A stretch of DNA of 64,000 bases, taken from NCBI GenBank assembly GCA_947471745.1, contig CANJKZ010000724.1, positions 1,054,001 to 1,118,000 on the forward strand. The letters run 5' to 3'. Origin of the DNA: Closterium sp. Naga37s-1 (Eukaryota > Streptophyta > Zygnematophyceae > Desmidiales > Closteriaceae). The number at the start of each line of letters is the position of its first letter. Positions within the stretch are counted from its first letter, which is position 1. The position numbers were made by a program, and so were the translations under genes. Under the pieces are notes generated by a model that saw nothing but the letters and a program-made list of their open reading frames with translations, searched no databases and had not been told where the DNA came from. Below are positions 1 through 10,047 of the stretch, piece after piece.

Positions 1-2
1 GC

Positions 3-2588
3 CCTGGAGGTGCTGGTGCTGGTGTTCCTGGTGCTGGAGGTACAGGCGGTACTGGAGGTGCTGGAGATACTAGAGGTGCTGACACTGGAGGTACTACTGG
101 AGGTGCTGTTGGAGGTACTGGAGTTCGTGGTGCTGGTCGGCAGGAGGCTCTCTCACCGGAGCGGCTGCGCGAGTGGGCTGTCCAGTGGGGCAGCCCTGGT
201 GGTGGAGCCAGCCGTCTTGGTTCTGGGGGTGCTGTTGCTACTGGAGCTGGAGGCACTAGTTCTGGGGGTGCTGTTGCCACTAGAGAGGGAGGGCCTCGGG
301 GTGCGACTACTCAGCCGCAGCTGTCTGCGCTTGGTCGCCTTCTCAGTCTCCCACCTGCTACTACTGAGTTCCCGGTTCCTGGCACTACTCCTCCGCTACT
401 GTTCCCACCGACTGACCAGTCTCACCCACAGCTACTGCCTGGCTCCCCGCTGCCTGCTCCTGCTCCTCACACTGAGGTCACTGCGTCCCTGACTGCGCGT
501 CGTCAGCCTGAGACTCGTGCATCCACTCCTGAGCGTTGTGAGCCTGAGACTCGTGAGTCCACTCGTGGTCGTCGTGCTGTCCGTCCACGAGCTCCCGCTG
601 TGCCAGGCACTCACCGTATGGCACTTCGTCCTTCCTCTGTTCCTCAGCGTGTTGTCCTGCCTTCTCCTCCTGCGTCCTCTCTGCCTCACATTCCTGACCC
701 TGAGTTAGACCTTCTTCGTGCTGCTAGTCCGACAGTCACTCGTCTCCTTGCCACAGTTGTGACTGACCCTTTCTTTGAATCTGCTGCTGCGTCTGCCTTA
801 GTCACTGAGCTTGTTGACTTTGCCGCTTTGTGCCGCCTTGACTACGCTGCGAGTCTTGTCTTTGACTCTTCCTGTCCTCCGTCCGTCGGGGGTGAGCTTG
901 CCCTTGGCTGTGACGTTCTTGAGGACAGGCAGTTTGAGCTGGAGTGCCTCGTGGCCGCTGCACCGCATCTCGCGTCCTCGCTACTTTGCCCTGAGGGAGA
1001 CCCGGATGCACCAGACATCCCGACCCCACGCACTTACGCAGAGGCGATTACGGGTCCCTACTCCTCCCAGTGGCAGATAGCCATGGACGCAAAGATGGCT
1101 TCCTGGAAGTCCACAGGCACCTAAGTCGACGAGGTTCCCCCACCTGGGGCGAACATAGTCGATGTCACGTGGATTTTCAGGGTGAAGCGGCCGCCGGGTT
1201 CTCCGCCTGCCTTCAAGGCGCGTTACGTTGCTCGAGGCTTCAGTCAGCGTGCGGGGGTCGACTTCTTTCAGACCTTCTCCCCCACCCCGAAGATGACCAC
1301 TCTTTGGGTGCTACTGCACGTTGCAGCACAGCGAGACTACTCCCTCGACTTCTCGACAACCTTCTTGCAGGGTAGCCTTCACGAGGCTATCTGGTTGCGC
1401 CGTCCGCGTGGCTTCACTGGGTCGTTTCCTGAGGGTACCCAGTGGAGCCTTCGGCGACCAGTCTACGGCCTTCGACAGGCGCCCCGCGAGTGGCACGACA
1501 CACTGAGGACTACACTTGCGGCTCTTGGCTTCGCTCCCTCGACTGCTGACCCTTCGCTGTTTCTGCGCAGAGACACTTCTCTGCCGCCGTTCTACGTTCT
1601 TGTGTACGTTGACGACTTGGTTTTTGCTACTGCTGACACTGAGGCTCTGGCCTTGGTGAAGGCGGAGCTGCAGGAGAGACACACTTGCACTGACCTGGGT
1701 GAGCTGCGGAGTTACCTTGGCTTGCAGATCACCCGGGACAGAGCACGCCGCACCATCACCCTCACTCAGTCACACATGGTGCAGCAGGTCCTTCAGCGCT
1801 TCGAATTCACGTGGTCCTCGCCACAGCCCACTCCTCTTTCTACCGGCCACTCACTTTCAGCTCCACCTTTGGACGGGTCCGTAGAGCCGAGTGGTCCGTA
1901 CCCAGAGCTTGTGGGTTGCCTCATGTACCTGATGACGTGCACACGACCTGACATCGCGTACCCTCTCAGCCTCTTGGCTCGCTACGTGGCTCCCGGTAGG
2001 CATTGAAAGATGCACTGGGATGCTGCGAAGAGGGTATTGCGTTACTTGTGCAGCACATCGGGCATGGGGCTCGTGCTTGGAGGACGGAGTTCAGTTGTTC
2101 TCACCGGTCACTCAGATGCTTCTTGGGCTGACGACCTGACTACTCACCGGTCGACACAGGGGTACAGTTTCAGCCTCGGCACTGGTTCTGTCTCGTGGAG
2201 TTCCACTCGCGCTTCCTCTGTACTTAGTTCCAGCTGTGAGGCCGATATCTACGCTGGGGCTATGGCTGCACAAGAGCTGCGGTGGCTGACCTACCTGCTG
2301 ACCGACTTGGGTGAGCGGCCTCGTTCTCCTCCAGTTCTGTACGTCGACAACAAGGCCATGATTGCCTTGTGTCAGGACCAGAGACTGGAGCACAGAACGA
2401 AGCACATTGCTCTCTGTTACTTCCTCACGCGAGAGCTGCAGTAGCGTGGTCAGCTTCGTCTTGCTTACGTGGCCACTCGGGCCAACACTGCTGATGTCTT
2501 CACCAAGGCCCTTGGGTCTAGTGATCATCAGCGTTTTTGTACTGCTCTTGGGCTTGTGCCCACTTTGCCTCACTTGCTTGTCTCTTGA
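3..2588 (+). pseudogene. Copia-1: 3' half of a Ty1/copia polyprotein (linker, RT, RNase H), three nonsense mutations
   Basis: One reading frame (frame 3) can be followed from the window edge to a terminal TGA at 2586-2588, so the protein is cut by the edge. It opens with a Gly/Thr/Ala-rich linker (about 3-240) and a Pro/Ser/Arg-rich linker to about 1000. The reverse transcriptase follows, with DAKMASW near 1086, a YGLRQAPREW motif near 1465, and the catalytic YVDD at 1605-1616. RNase H comes last: SDASWADD near 2113, SSCEADIYA near 2230, YVDNKA near 2340 and HRTKHI near 2395. Stops interrupt it at 1122-1124 (TAA), 2004-2006 (TGA) and 2451-2453 or close by (TAG, after LQ). No frameshift is needed. 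Family knowledge: this region copies element RNA into cDNA. The linker after integrase is typical of green-lineage Copia elements. The stops make it inactive. An ancestor intact until recently is inferred from the lack of indels. Confidence 0.93.
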
Positions 2589-2833
2589 TCTTGCTCTTGT
2601 TGTACACTGATATATATGAGTATACCTGCATGCTTACACTTGCTAGGTTGTGATCAGTGTACTGCTCTTTGCTATTATAAACTCAGCATGTGAACTGGCC
2701 TTGTGGCCACTTGCTTGTGCTCAGAATACGTGGTGACCTTGTGATCCACCCTGAGCTTTACTCTGCTTTGCTTCTTTTCTAGACTGGTCTTGTGACCACA
2801 TGCTTGATGCATCTCACGTAGGCTATGGGGGTG
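2589..2833 (+). other. Copia-1 3' untranslated region ending in a polypurine tract
   Basis: This is AT-richer non-coding sequence between the pol stop and the presumed LTR. It ends in a purine run, ATGGGGGTG at 2825-2833, which fits the polypurine tract that primes plus-strand synthesis in LTR elements. The tract call rests on position and composition only. The partner 5' LTR lies outside the window. Confidence 0.55.
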
Positions 2834-2962
2834 TGTCAAAGTTATATTGCATATCTTAGTTTAGCCTGTAGTGAATTGTGCCTTAGGGGTACAACACTTT
2901 CTCTCGACACTTGTCTTGTACCCCTTCCTTGACCTAGTCTACTCATTCCTACCTAGCTACTT
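2834..2962 (+). repeat. Copia-1 3' LTR, start only
   Basis: A TGTCAAAG start follows the polypurine tract directly, as expected for an LTR beginning with TG. After about 130 bp the sequence passes without a visible LTR end into Gypsy reverse transcriptase codons at 2966. The LTR is therefore cut off by the junction. No second copy is in the window, so the boundary is inferred. Confidence 0.45.
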
Positions 2963-2965
2963 CAA

Positions 2966-5429
2966 CAGAAGCTGGACCTACGGTCGGGATACTGGCAGAT
3001 CAAGATGGCAAAGAACTCGGTCCACAAGACGGCGTTCCGTACCAGATATGACTCCTACGAATATCTAGTGATGCCGTTTGGGCTCTGCAACGCACCAGCG
3101 ACGTTCCAGGCGGAGTAGAATCATATCATACGGCCCCTGTTGGACGAATGTGTGGTGGTGTACCTGGACGACATCCTGATCTACTCCAAAAATATGAAGG
3201 AGCACATGGAGCAACTGCGAAAAGTCTTCGAGATCCTGTGGGAGAATAAGTTCTTCGTTAAGCTGTCGAAGAGTGACTACGCCCTCAAGAAGGTGCAGTT
3301 TCTCGGGCACATGGTGAGTGCGGAGGGCGTACACGTGGACCCGCGGAAAATCGAAGCAGTCAAGAAGTGGAAAGTACCAGAGAACGTAAAGGAGTTGCAG
3401 CAGTTCCTCGGCTTCGCCAACTATTACAACAGGTTCGTGCCGCAGTACGCTAAGATAGCAGCGCCACTGACCAACCTACTGAAAAAGGATACGCCCTATA
3501 AATGGGATACTCCCCATCAGCAAGCCATGGAGCAACTACAGAGAGCACTAACTACAGCGCCAGTACTCATCTTACCGGATCTTGACAAATACTACGTGGT
3601 GGAAGCAGATGCTAGTGACCAGGCAGTCGGAGCAGTACTGATGCAGGATCACCGACGCGGTTTGCAGCCCATCGCCTACCTCAGTAAGAAGTTACACTAA
3701 GCAGAACTGAAGTACCCCATCCATGATAAGGAAGCCTTAGCGATAGTCACAGCCTTGAAGGCATGGAGATGTTACCTAGAGGGAACCAAGACTACATTTT
3801 ACACTGACCACTTCAGTCTCAAATACCTGAAGTCGCAGCCGACGCTCTCACGTCGACAGGTGCGGTGGGTGGAATTACTGGAAACTCACTTTCACTACGA
3901 CATCGTCTACAAGCCCGGGCTACACAACAAGGTACGCGTTAAACCGCCCTGGTCATGTAGCAGGCATCCAGCTCGACGGGATGAACCCTCTGCTCAAGGG
4001 TCTATTCCAACATGGGCACTCCGTGGATGCAGAGATTGCTATAGCGCAGAAACAGAAGCTGTTACAGTGGGAGAAAGACTTAGCTGTAAGGAAGGGTTGA
4101 GGGAAGATTTGGGTACCGAACTATGCCCCGATACGACAGATTCTACTGGAGGAGTTTCACGACGTACCATATGCGGGACATTTCAGGAGCAACAAGACGT
4201 TAGCAGGGATAGCGAAGTATTACTACTGGCCCCGGATGGCAGCAGACGTGCAGCAGTTCGTCACCTCATGCGACACGTGCCAGCGGATGAAGAGTAGCAA
4301 GCAGAAAAAAGCAGGGTTACTTCAGCCTCTACCCGTACCGGAGCAGCCATGGCAGGTCGTTAGCCTCGACTTCATCACTGGGCTTCCTTCGACCTCGCGA
4401 GGGCATGACGCTATACTCGTGGCGATCGATAAGTTCTCTCAAATGGGACATTTCATCCCGACCAACGCCACGGCAACAGCTGAAGCAACTGTTCGCCTCT
4501 TCTTCGACCGCATCATCACCATCCACGGCATCCCCACTACACTCATCTCGGACAGAGACCGAAAGTTCACGAGTAAGTTCTGGAGGGAATTCATGGGGTT
4601 GTTGGGGACAAAGCTTGCAATGACTTCAGCATACCACCCCCAGACTGACGGACAGACTGAGCGACTCAATCAGGTGGTTGAACAGTTACTGCACACAGCT
4701 TGCAAAGACGACGTCAGCCACTGGGATCAACAGTTACCAACCCTAAAGTTCGCTTACAACAACGCGTCACATGCGGCCACAGGGAAATCTCCTTTCTTCC
4801 TGTGCTATGGACGGGAACCACTTACACCACAGCAGCCAACCACACCGGCACACATCCAAGCCGCACATGACTTCATCACCACCATGCAGCAGCTATGGGA
4901 GAAGACTCAGCGACGTCTCACCACGATGCAGACCTCCCAGAAGCAGTATGCCGATCGACAGCGACGTGATCACTCAATAGCAGCCGGAGATCGGGTGCTC
5001 CTCGACACGCGCAACTTGAACCTATCTTACCTACCATCCAAGCTCCGGCCTCGCTTCTGTGTTCCCTTTCACGTTGAGGCACAGGTGAGTCCAGTAACAT
5101 TCTGCTTGCGCTTACCTACTACGTGGAAGCTTTACAATGATTTCCATGTTCAGCTACTGAAGCCCTACAAGGACCCCAACCAACAATTCCATGGACGGCA
5201 GCTACCGCCACCACCACCTGTTCTCATACAGGATGAACCAGAGTACGAAGTGGAGCGCATTTTCACTCATCGGCGCCGCGGCGGCAAGACCCTCAAGTTC
5301 CTGATACGCTCGAAGGGATACGACCCATCGGAGGACAGTTGGGTTGCAGAAGCTGATATGGGCAACGCATGCCGTGCTCTCAAGGACTATCTTGTCAAGC
5401 AGGGTGTTTCCCATGCCACCCAGCTTTGA
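2966..5429 (+). pseudogene. Ty3/Gypsy chromovirus polyprotein, 5'-truncated (RT, RNase H, integrase, chromodomain)
   Basis: Frame 2 starts inside the reverse transcriptase ([10 protein letters not shown]), passes [13 protein letters not shown] and reaches the catalytic YLDD near 3161. It continues through the RT connection (QQFLGFANYYNRF) and RNase H (ADASDQAVGAVL; YTDHFSLKYL). Stops lie at 3116-3118 (TAG) and 3698-3700 (TAA). Near 3931-3936 the frame shifts from 2 to 3 at the place where chromoviruses have a conserved ADALSR-like motif, consistent with a loss of about five bases. A further TGA lies at 4098-4100. The integrase follows, with an HHCC zinc finger ending in CDTC (about 4270) and a DDE core (LDFITGL, SDRDRKF, QTDGQTERLNQ). 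The chromodomain (about 5245-5410, YEVERI, WVAEADMG) runs to the TGA at 5427-5429. Chromodomains steer integration to heterochromatin in this family. Gag, protease and the first part of RT are missing. Confidence 0.94.
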
Positions 5430-5440
5430 GGGGGGGGGCG
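5430..5440 (+). other. Gypsy polypurine tract
   Basis: An uninterrupted run of G with one terminal C lies directly after the pol stop and before the TGGGAGAG start of the LTR. Position and composition match the plus-strand primer site of Ty3/Gypsy elements. Confidence 0.7.
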
Positions 5441-5844
5441 TGGGAGAGTACGCCGGCTTGTGCTTGCTTTGCTAGCTTGCCTTGCCTTTATTATGCTATT
5501 TCTAGCTTAGGTTTATTTTATCATGCATAGATATGCTTGATTTCCTAGGTTAGGTGCATTCCTATATTCTATTATAGTTATAGCAACGAGACAGGTTACG
5601 TGCACCGAACTCAAGCCTTTCGGTTCCCACCGAATTCCTTTCTACTGAGTTCGGGAAGGTTCTGTTCGGGACGCTTCGCGACCCTCGGAACATTTGTGTA
5701 ACACCTGGGTTACCTGCCTTGTGTCGAGACTATATATAGCCTCGTGTTGTACCCAGGTGAATCAATCAATATTCATTCTTCAATTCTGAACTCGATCCTA
5801 GATCCTCACAAAGAATGAACGGACAACAGCCATGCTGCCTTACA
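5441..5844 (+). repeat. Gypsy 3' LTR with TATA box
   Basis: About 404 bp from TGGGAGAG to CTTACA, so the ends are TG and CA. A TATA box (CTATATATAG, about 5730-5740) sits in the right place for LTR transcription, with RNA starting some 30 bases later. There is no second copy in the window because the 5' half of the element is absent. The right end is chosen on the CA dinucleotide and could be off by a few bases. Confidence 0.65.
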
Positions 5845-6035
5845 CCACTCTCCCCCTCCTAATGCTACTTAGCCTCCAACTGGACCTGGATAGTCCCAAC
5901 TGGCTTCTCAGGCAGATACTGCGCAAGGAGTAAACAAACAAGCATGCATACAGACAACATTCCCACCAACTTGTTCTTATAGTTCCTCCCCACCGCCTGT
6001 GCTGAGCAAAGCTGTAATTCCCTCAAGATCATCTC
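5845..6035. other. Unassigned sequence left of Copia-A; small minus-strand ORF with a hydrophobic segment
   Basis: This stretch lies between the Gypsy LTR and Copia-A and was once contiguous with 19984 onward, before Copia-A inserted. On the minus strand an ORF from an ATG at 6032 to a TAG at 5865 gives 55 residues. It contains a hydrophobic run (LVGMLSVCMLVCLLLAQYL) followed by a polar tail. It could be the end of a host exon, since a TTACAG acceptor-like sequence occurs near its start, or it could be chance. I do not recognise a family. Confidence 0.25.
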
Positions 6036-6040
6036 GATCT
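6036..6040. repeat. Target-site duplication GATCT, left copy
   Basis: GATCT directly precedes the TGTAGAATTCC end of the Copia-A LTR. The same five bases directly follow the other outer end at 19979-19983. Five-base duplications are standard for Copia integration, so this fixes the outer limits of Copia-A. Confidence 0.88.
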
Positions 6041-6666
6041 TGTAGAATTCCACTACTATAGCAGATTGATAGAGCATGAAAGCACGATTCCAACACACCA
6101 AAGATTGCAGGAAACGGTCCACTATAGCCAGAGTAACACACAAACATAATGACTTAGTTGATTTCTGGTTTGTGCTCTCTGGTTTTATACTAGGACGCAA
6201 TACAAAATAAAAGCACACAAAAAAGTGTCGACCCGGGTCGCACGTTGAATTTTGTCGACGCAAAATTCGGAGCCTTGAATTTCGCCGAGCGAATTCCGTT
6301 GATTGGAATTCCGTAGACGAGAATTTCCGCGACCAGAATTCCGTCGACCACCGACCGTAACTCCCGTGCGAATTCCGTTGACTTCGACACTTCGCTGCCG
6401 AGTTTCAAACCGAACGCGACCCGAGATCGATTTCGCCAAACTGTCCCCAATTTGTCCCCAAACTGTCCCCAATCTGTCCTGACAAGACACTTTCGGGACA
6501 CTTGAATCGAAAGGTCTCCAGTTCGAAACCGCGTGCACCATAACCAGCGCCTTAGCAGAAACTGTCCTGAATCTGTCCTGAGACACTTTCAGCACAGATT
6601 TGAAGGTCACGAGTTCGAATCCCAGCGCATGCATTTTGTTGCTCATGGCAGCATTTCCTTCTAACA
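6041..6666 (-). repeat. Copia-A 3' LTR (626 bp)
   Basis: It reads TGTAGAATT...CTAACA on the plus strand, so it has TG/CA ends, and it matches 16638-17242 plus 19943-19978 base for base over long stretches. The copies differ by scattered substitutions and a short indel (for example GCAATGATAATG against ATAATG), so the insertion is not recent. On the minus strand a TATA box (TATAAAA) lies at 6189-6183. Inside are short degenerate repeats: several copies of GAATTCCGT(T/C)GAC at about 6290-6380 and of CTGTCC(C/T) at about 6440-6580. The terminal codon and stop of pol overlap its first six bases. Confidence 0.9.
6183..6189 (-). promoter_or_regulatory. TATA box of the Copia-A 3' LTR
   Basis: TATAAAA on the minus strand. 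The identical motif sits at the matching place in the other LTR (16795-16789). In LTR elements the copy in the 5' LTR drives genomic RNA. This copy could drive outward transcription toward the Gypsy remnant. Confidence 0.6.
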
Positions 6667-6677
6667 CGCCCCCTTGC
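6667..6677 (-). other. Copia-A polypurine tract
   Basis: The minus strand reads AGCAAGGGGGCG directly before the TGTTAG start of the 3' LTR. It overlaps the last codons of pol (Ser-Lys-Gly-Ala), so coding sequence and plus-strand primer share bases. Confidence 0.75.
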
Positions 6678-9600
6678 TGTCAGGAGCACGCTGCACCAGC
6701 CCAGCTGCTGCACAGCATCGGTTGAAGGCTGCCTTGTCGAGCCGCTTCGTGAAGAAGTCCGCGGGCTGCGCCGTCGTAGGGATGTGCTGCAGCTCCAACT
6801 TCTTCATGCGCACCATGTCCTGTAGCCACATGTGGCGACGGTCCACATGCTTCATGCGCCCCTGCAGCCCGCCCACCTGGCTGAGCTGCACCGCTGACAT
6901 GTTGTCGACGTACAGGGTGGTGGGAACACCTTTCTTTAGCAGCTGAAACTCCCACAGCAGGAACCTTAGCTTGCGCCCCTCCTTTCCCGCTTCCACCGCA
7001 GCCACAAGCTCGCTCTCGGTAGAGGAAAGTTTGGTCGCACCCTGCAGCTTCTTGGCCTGCCATGAAACGGCAGCTCCGCCAAGCTTGAAGAGGTAGCTTC
7101 CCGTGGACGACCGGTTCTCCTTGTCGCCTGCATCATCCGCATCCGCATACCCCACGAGAGTCAAACTCTCTGGTCCTCCCTTGAACAGCAGCCCCATGTC
7201 CGGTGAGGCAGCCCAGTAGGAGAGTGTGCGGAAGAGCTCATGCCAATGCGCATCCGTCATGAGGTGTGCACCTGCTGCAAGGCGACTGCATGCAAAATGA
7301 GGTCAGGACGGGTTGAGATGGCTGCAAACTGCACTATGCCGAGAATTGACAAGTACTCGGTCATGGTACGGTTGGCAAACTGCCCGGCATCCTTCTTGGC
7401 AAAGCTAGCAGAGGAGAGAGGAGTGATCGGCTGCTTCTTAGGTGGCGCCCCCTTGAAGAACCACTGCTGCACCTTCGCCACATACGCATTCTGGTGCAGA
7501 AGGAGTGTCCTGTTGGGGCGATCTCGCACAATCTGCAGCCCCAGGTAGCGCTCCACTGGCTCCACCTCACGGAGCTGAAACGCCTTGGCCAGCAGCCCCT
7601 TCAGGTCCTGCAGCAGCTGCTGGTCTTCACTTGCCGCTAGCAGGTCATCCACCACACGCGCTTCCCGCTTGCTCCATCCTTGTAGTATAGGGCCTGGTCC
7701 ACAAGGCTCTTCTTGTACCCCTCCACAAGGAGCACCTTGTCCAGCTCCTTGTACCACAAAAGGGGACTCTACTTTAGCCCATAAAGGCTCTTCTGCAGGA
7801 GGCACACCTTGCTGCTACCGTCGGTGAAGTAGGGCGGCTGCTGCATGTAGATCTCTTGGTCGATGGTGCCGTGAAGAAATGCATTCTTCACATCAAGCTG
7901 CAGCAAATCCATGTCATTAGCTGCTGCGATTGAGGGGAGCACGCGAACTGTGGTGTAGCTGCCAACGGTGTCGTCGTAGTCGATGCCAAAATGCTGGCTA
8001 AAGCCCATAGCCACTAGCCTGGCCTTGTACTTCTCCTCAGTGCCATCAGGCCGAAGCTTTTTCTTTAGTAGCCACTTGACGCCGACTCTTTTGCGACCTT
8101 CGGGTAGGTTGGCCAACGACCAAGTGCCTTGCTCGTCAAGGCTCTCCATCTCCTCCCTCATAGCAGCCCACCATTCCTTGCCGTCAGGTCCGGTCAACGC
8201 AGCTGCCAGATGACACCTCCCCAAGCGCCTTCCTCCTCCTCATCCTCGTCCGGGTACTCCACTTCGTCATCGCTGTCCGTGTCGCAATCGTCCTCAGCAA
8301 GGTACGCCACGTCGTACGGGTTGTCCTCATCGTCCGCATCCAGGGCCGTCATGGCTGATGGCTGAAACCGTACGGGTGGCACCCCCTTGTTGGGCCTGCT
8401 GGAGCGACGTGGGGGTGGTGGAATGTGCTGGATGGGGGGAACTGCAGGTGAAGGCTCATGCACATGGGCCATTAGTGACTGCTCATCCACTGCTACTTCT
8501 CCTTCTCCCTCCTTGTGATCAGCCATGCTGGTGCCAACCTCCAGAGGACCATCCTCTGGTCCCACAGGTGTCGAATCAGCAACGGAGGGTGGACCGAGAG
8601 GAGGAGGTGCAGTAGGTGCCTTGCTGCCCAAAGGGCCCACCGAGCGATCAAGGGGTTGCCCGCCCCCTTGCACGGACAGTACCGGGACCACAATGACGGT
8701 ACGTGGTGGCGGCGGATTCGGCTCGGGGTCGTGGGGCTCAGGAAAGAGAGATGGGACTGAAGCAAAGGGTGGAGTGGGCTGGTCGTTCCCGTCACCCACG
8801 CGTGCACGCCACTTCTGCCACCGTTCAAGTGACATGTCCTCATAAAAACGTGCATCCCGGGTGATGACCATGCGCTTTGACTCAACATCCACCACACGCC
8901 ATCCCTTGCTTTCCATGCTCATGCCCAAGTGCATGCCCCAACGAGTCTTGCTTGCAAGCTTTCCCTCACGCTCATGCTCAGGAATGAGGTATTGCACCAT
9001 GCACCCAAACACACGGACCATGGACACATCGGCCTTGAATTTGAACACCACCAAATGAGGGGTCACACCATGGGGCAGGGTGGACTGGTGCACATGGTTT
9101 ACCACCCACAAGAACTGCTGAAAAGCGAAGTGCCACCAGTGTGCTTTCACCCCCATGTGCCCCAACATCACACGCTTGCCCTCGGTTACCGTACGGTTCC
9201 GGCGTTCAGCCACACCGTTCTGCTGGGGGGTCGAGGGGCAAGAAAATTGACGCAAGATTCCTCATTGCTTCAGCAGCAACAGAAACTCATTCGACATAAA
9301 CTCCCCTAGCCGGTCCGACCGCAACACCTTCAGCGTCATCCCGGTTTGGCGTTCAGCTTCGAAAAGCCATTCCTTGAAAGCAGCAAGCGCGTCGCTCTTC
9401 AGCTTCAACGTCTTCCCCCAGGTGTAACGTGAGGCGTGGTCCACGAACAGAATGTAGTACCTTCTTCCATCCATGGCTGGGGTCTGAAATGGACCGCACA
9501 CGTCAGTATGGACCAGCCCAAGAACATGCTCCTCGCGCCCGTCGTGCGTCGGAAATGATTCGCGAGTGAGTTTGGTTTCATGGCAAGAGGTGCACGGCAT

Positions 9601-9777
9601 ATCCTCACCTCCTTTCTCCAGGTCCATGCCTAACACGCCACCGCTCGTGGCTGTCCGCTTCACCGCATCGAAGTGGACGTGTCCAAGGCGAGCGTGCCAC
9701 AGGTTGGGCGTTGCCTTGGAGCCCACCGCGTACGTCTTGAGGCTGGCCGCTCCGTCAGCAACCGCCTTAGTCATGCC

Positions 9778-9836
9778 ATTGCATGTCACTGCAGCCACCG
9801 TGCCGTTGCATGCCGCTCCAGCCGCCGTGTCGTTGC
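9778..9836 (-). repeat. 27-bp minisatellite inside Copia-A pol, left part
   Basis: Two and a bit units of a 27-bp repeat, each encoding nine residues of the form CNGTVAA-A on the minus strand. Four more units are found at 14840-14961 on the far side of Copia-B. The array lies between protease and integrase, and Copia-B inserted into it at the first bases of a unit (GTTGC). Confidence 0.8.
9832..9836. repeat. Target-site duplication GTTGC, left copy of Copia-B
   Basis: GTTGC precedes TGCGGAGATAAC here and recurs at 14840-14844 right after the TTGACA end of Copia-B. Every unit of the surrounding 27-bp repeat starts with GTTGC, so the match is partly expected by chance. The call leans on both LTR ends also having the right TG/CA form. 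Confidence 0.65.
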
Positions 9837-10047
9837 TGCGGAGATAACTCTATCAATGGGAGCTAGACTTCGGGCTAGGCACGGGGTAGGAGGGATCTCT
9901 GCGTTCGTTCGTTCCTTAGTCGTTTCCAAGTGCTCACACTACTTGCTAGTTCACGGGGAGAATTGGCAAGAGTTCCACTAGGAAAAGTTCACAACAATGA
10001 TACAAAAAAATTGGCAAGACAAGGCTACATCAGAGCTAGCATGCAAG

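Larger units (their letters stand above)
6661..9836 (-). pseudogene. Copia-A pol, 3' part: integrase, reverse transcriptase, RNase H; broken
   Basis: Reading down the minus strand, the integrase zinc finger comes first (WHARLGH, then CTSCHE, about 9710-9570). The DDE core follows (LVHTDVCGP, RSDRLGEF, QQNGVAERRNRT), then an acidic/proline-rich linker (8900-8230). Next is the RT (KARLVAMGFSQ, LDVKNAFLHG, KSLYGLK, YLGLQIVRDR), and last RNase H (YADADDAG, STESELVAA, YVDNMSA, ADFFTKRL), ending in TAG at 6663-6661. Breaks seen: a TGA at 9264-9262 inside the integrase core; a frameshift near 8230-8215 between linker and RT; a TAG at 7771-7769 in place of the Gln of YGLKQSP; a frameshift near 7657-7650 that removes the Tyr side of the YVDD active site; and a frameshift near 7301-7297. 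The 5' part of this polyprotein continues at 14840-16531 beyond the Copia-B insertion. Confidence 0.93.

Noticed and set aside
2966..5429. Integrated retrovirus or pararetrovirus
   Set aside because: Domain order RT-RNase H-integrase-chromodomain with a Gypsy-type LTR, and no envelope or movement protein, fits a chromovirus retrotransposon.
6520..6640. tRNA-like sequence (two GTTCGAA-type B-box matches in the Copia-A LTR)
   Set aside because: The bases flanking GTTCGAATCC do not pair as a T-stem and no A box or anticodon arm could be found.
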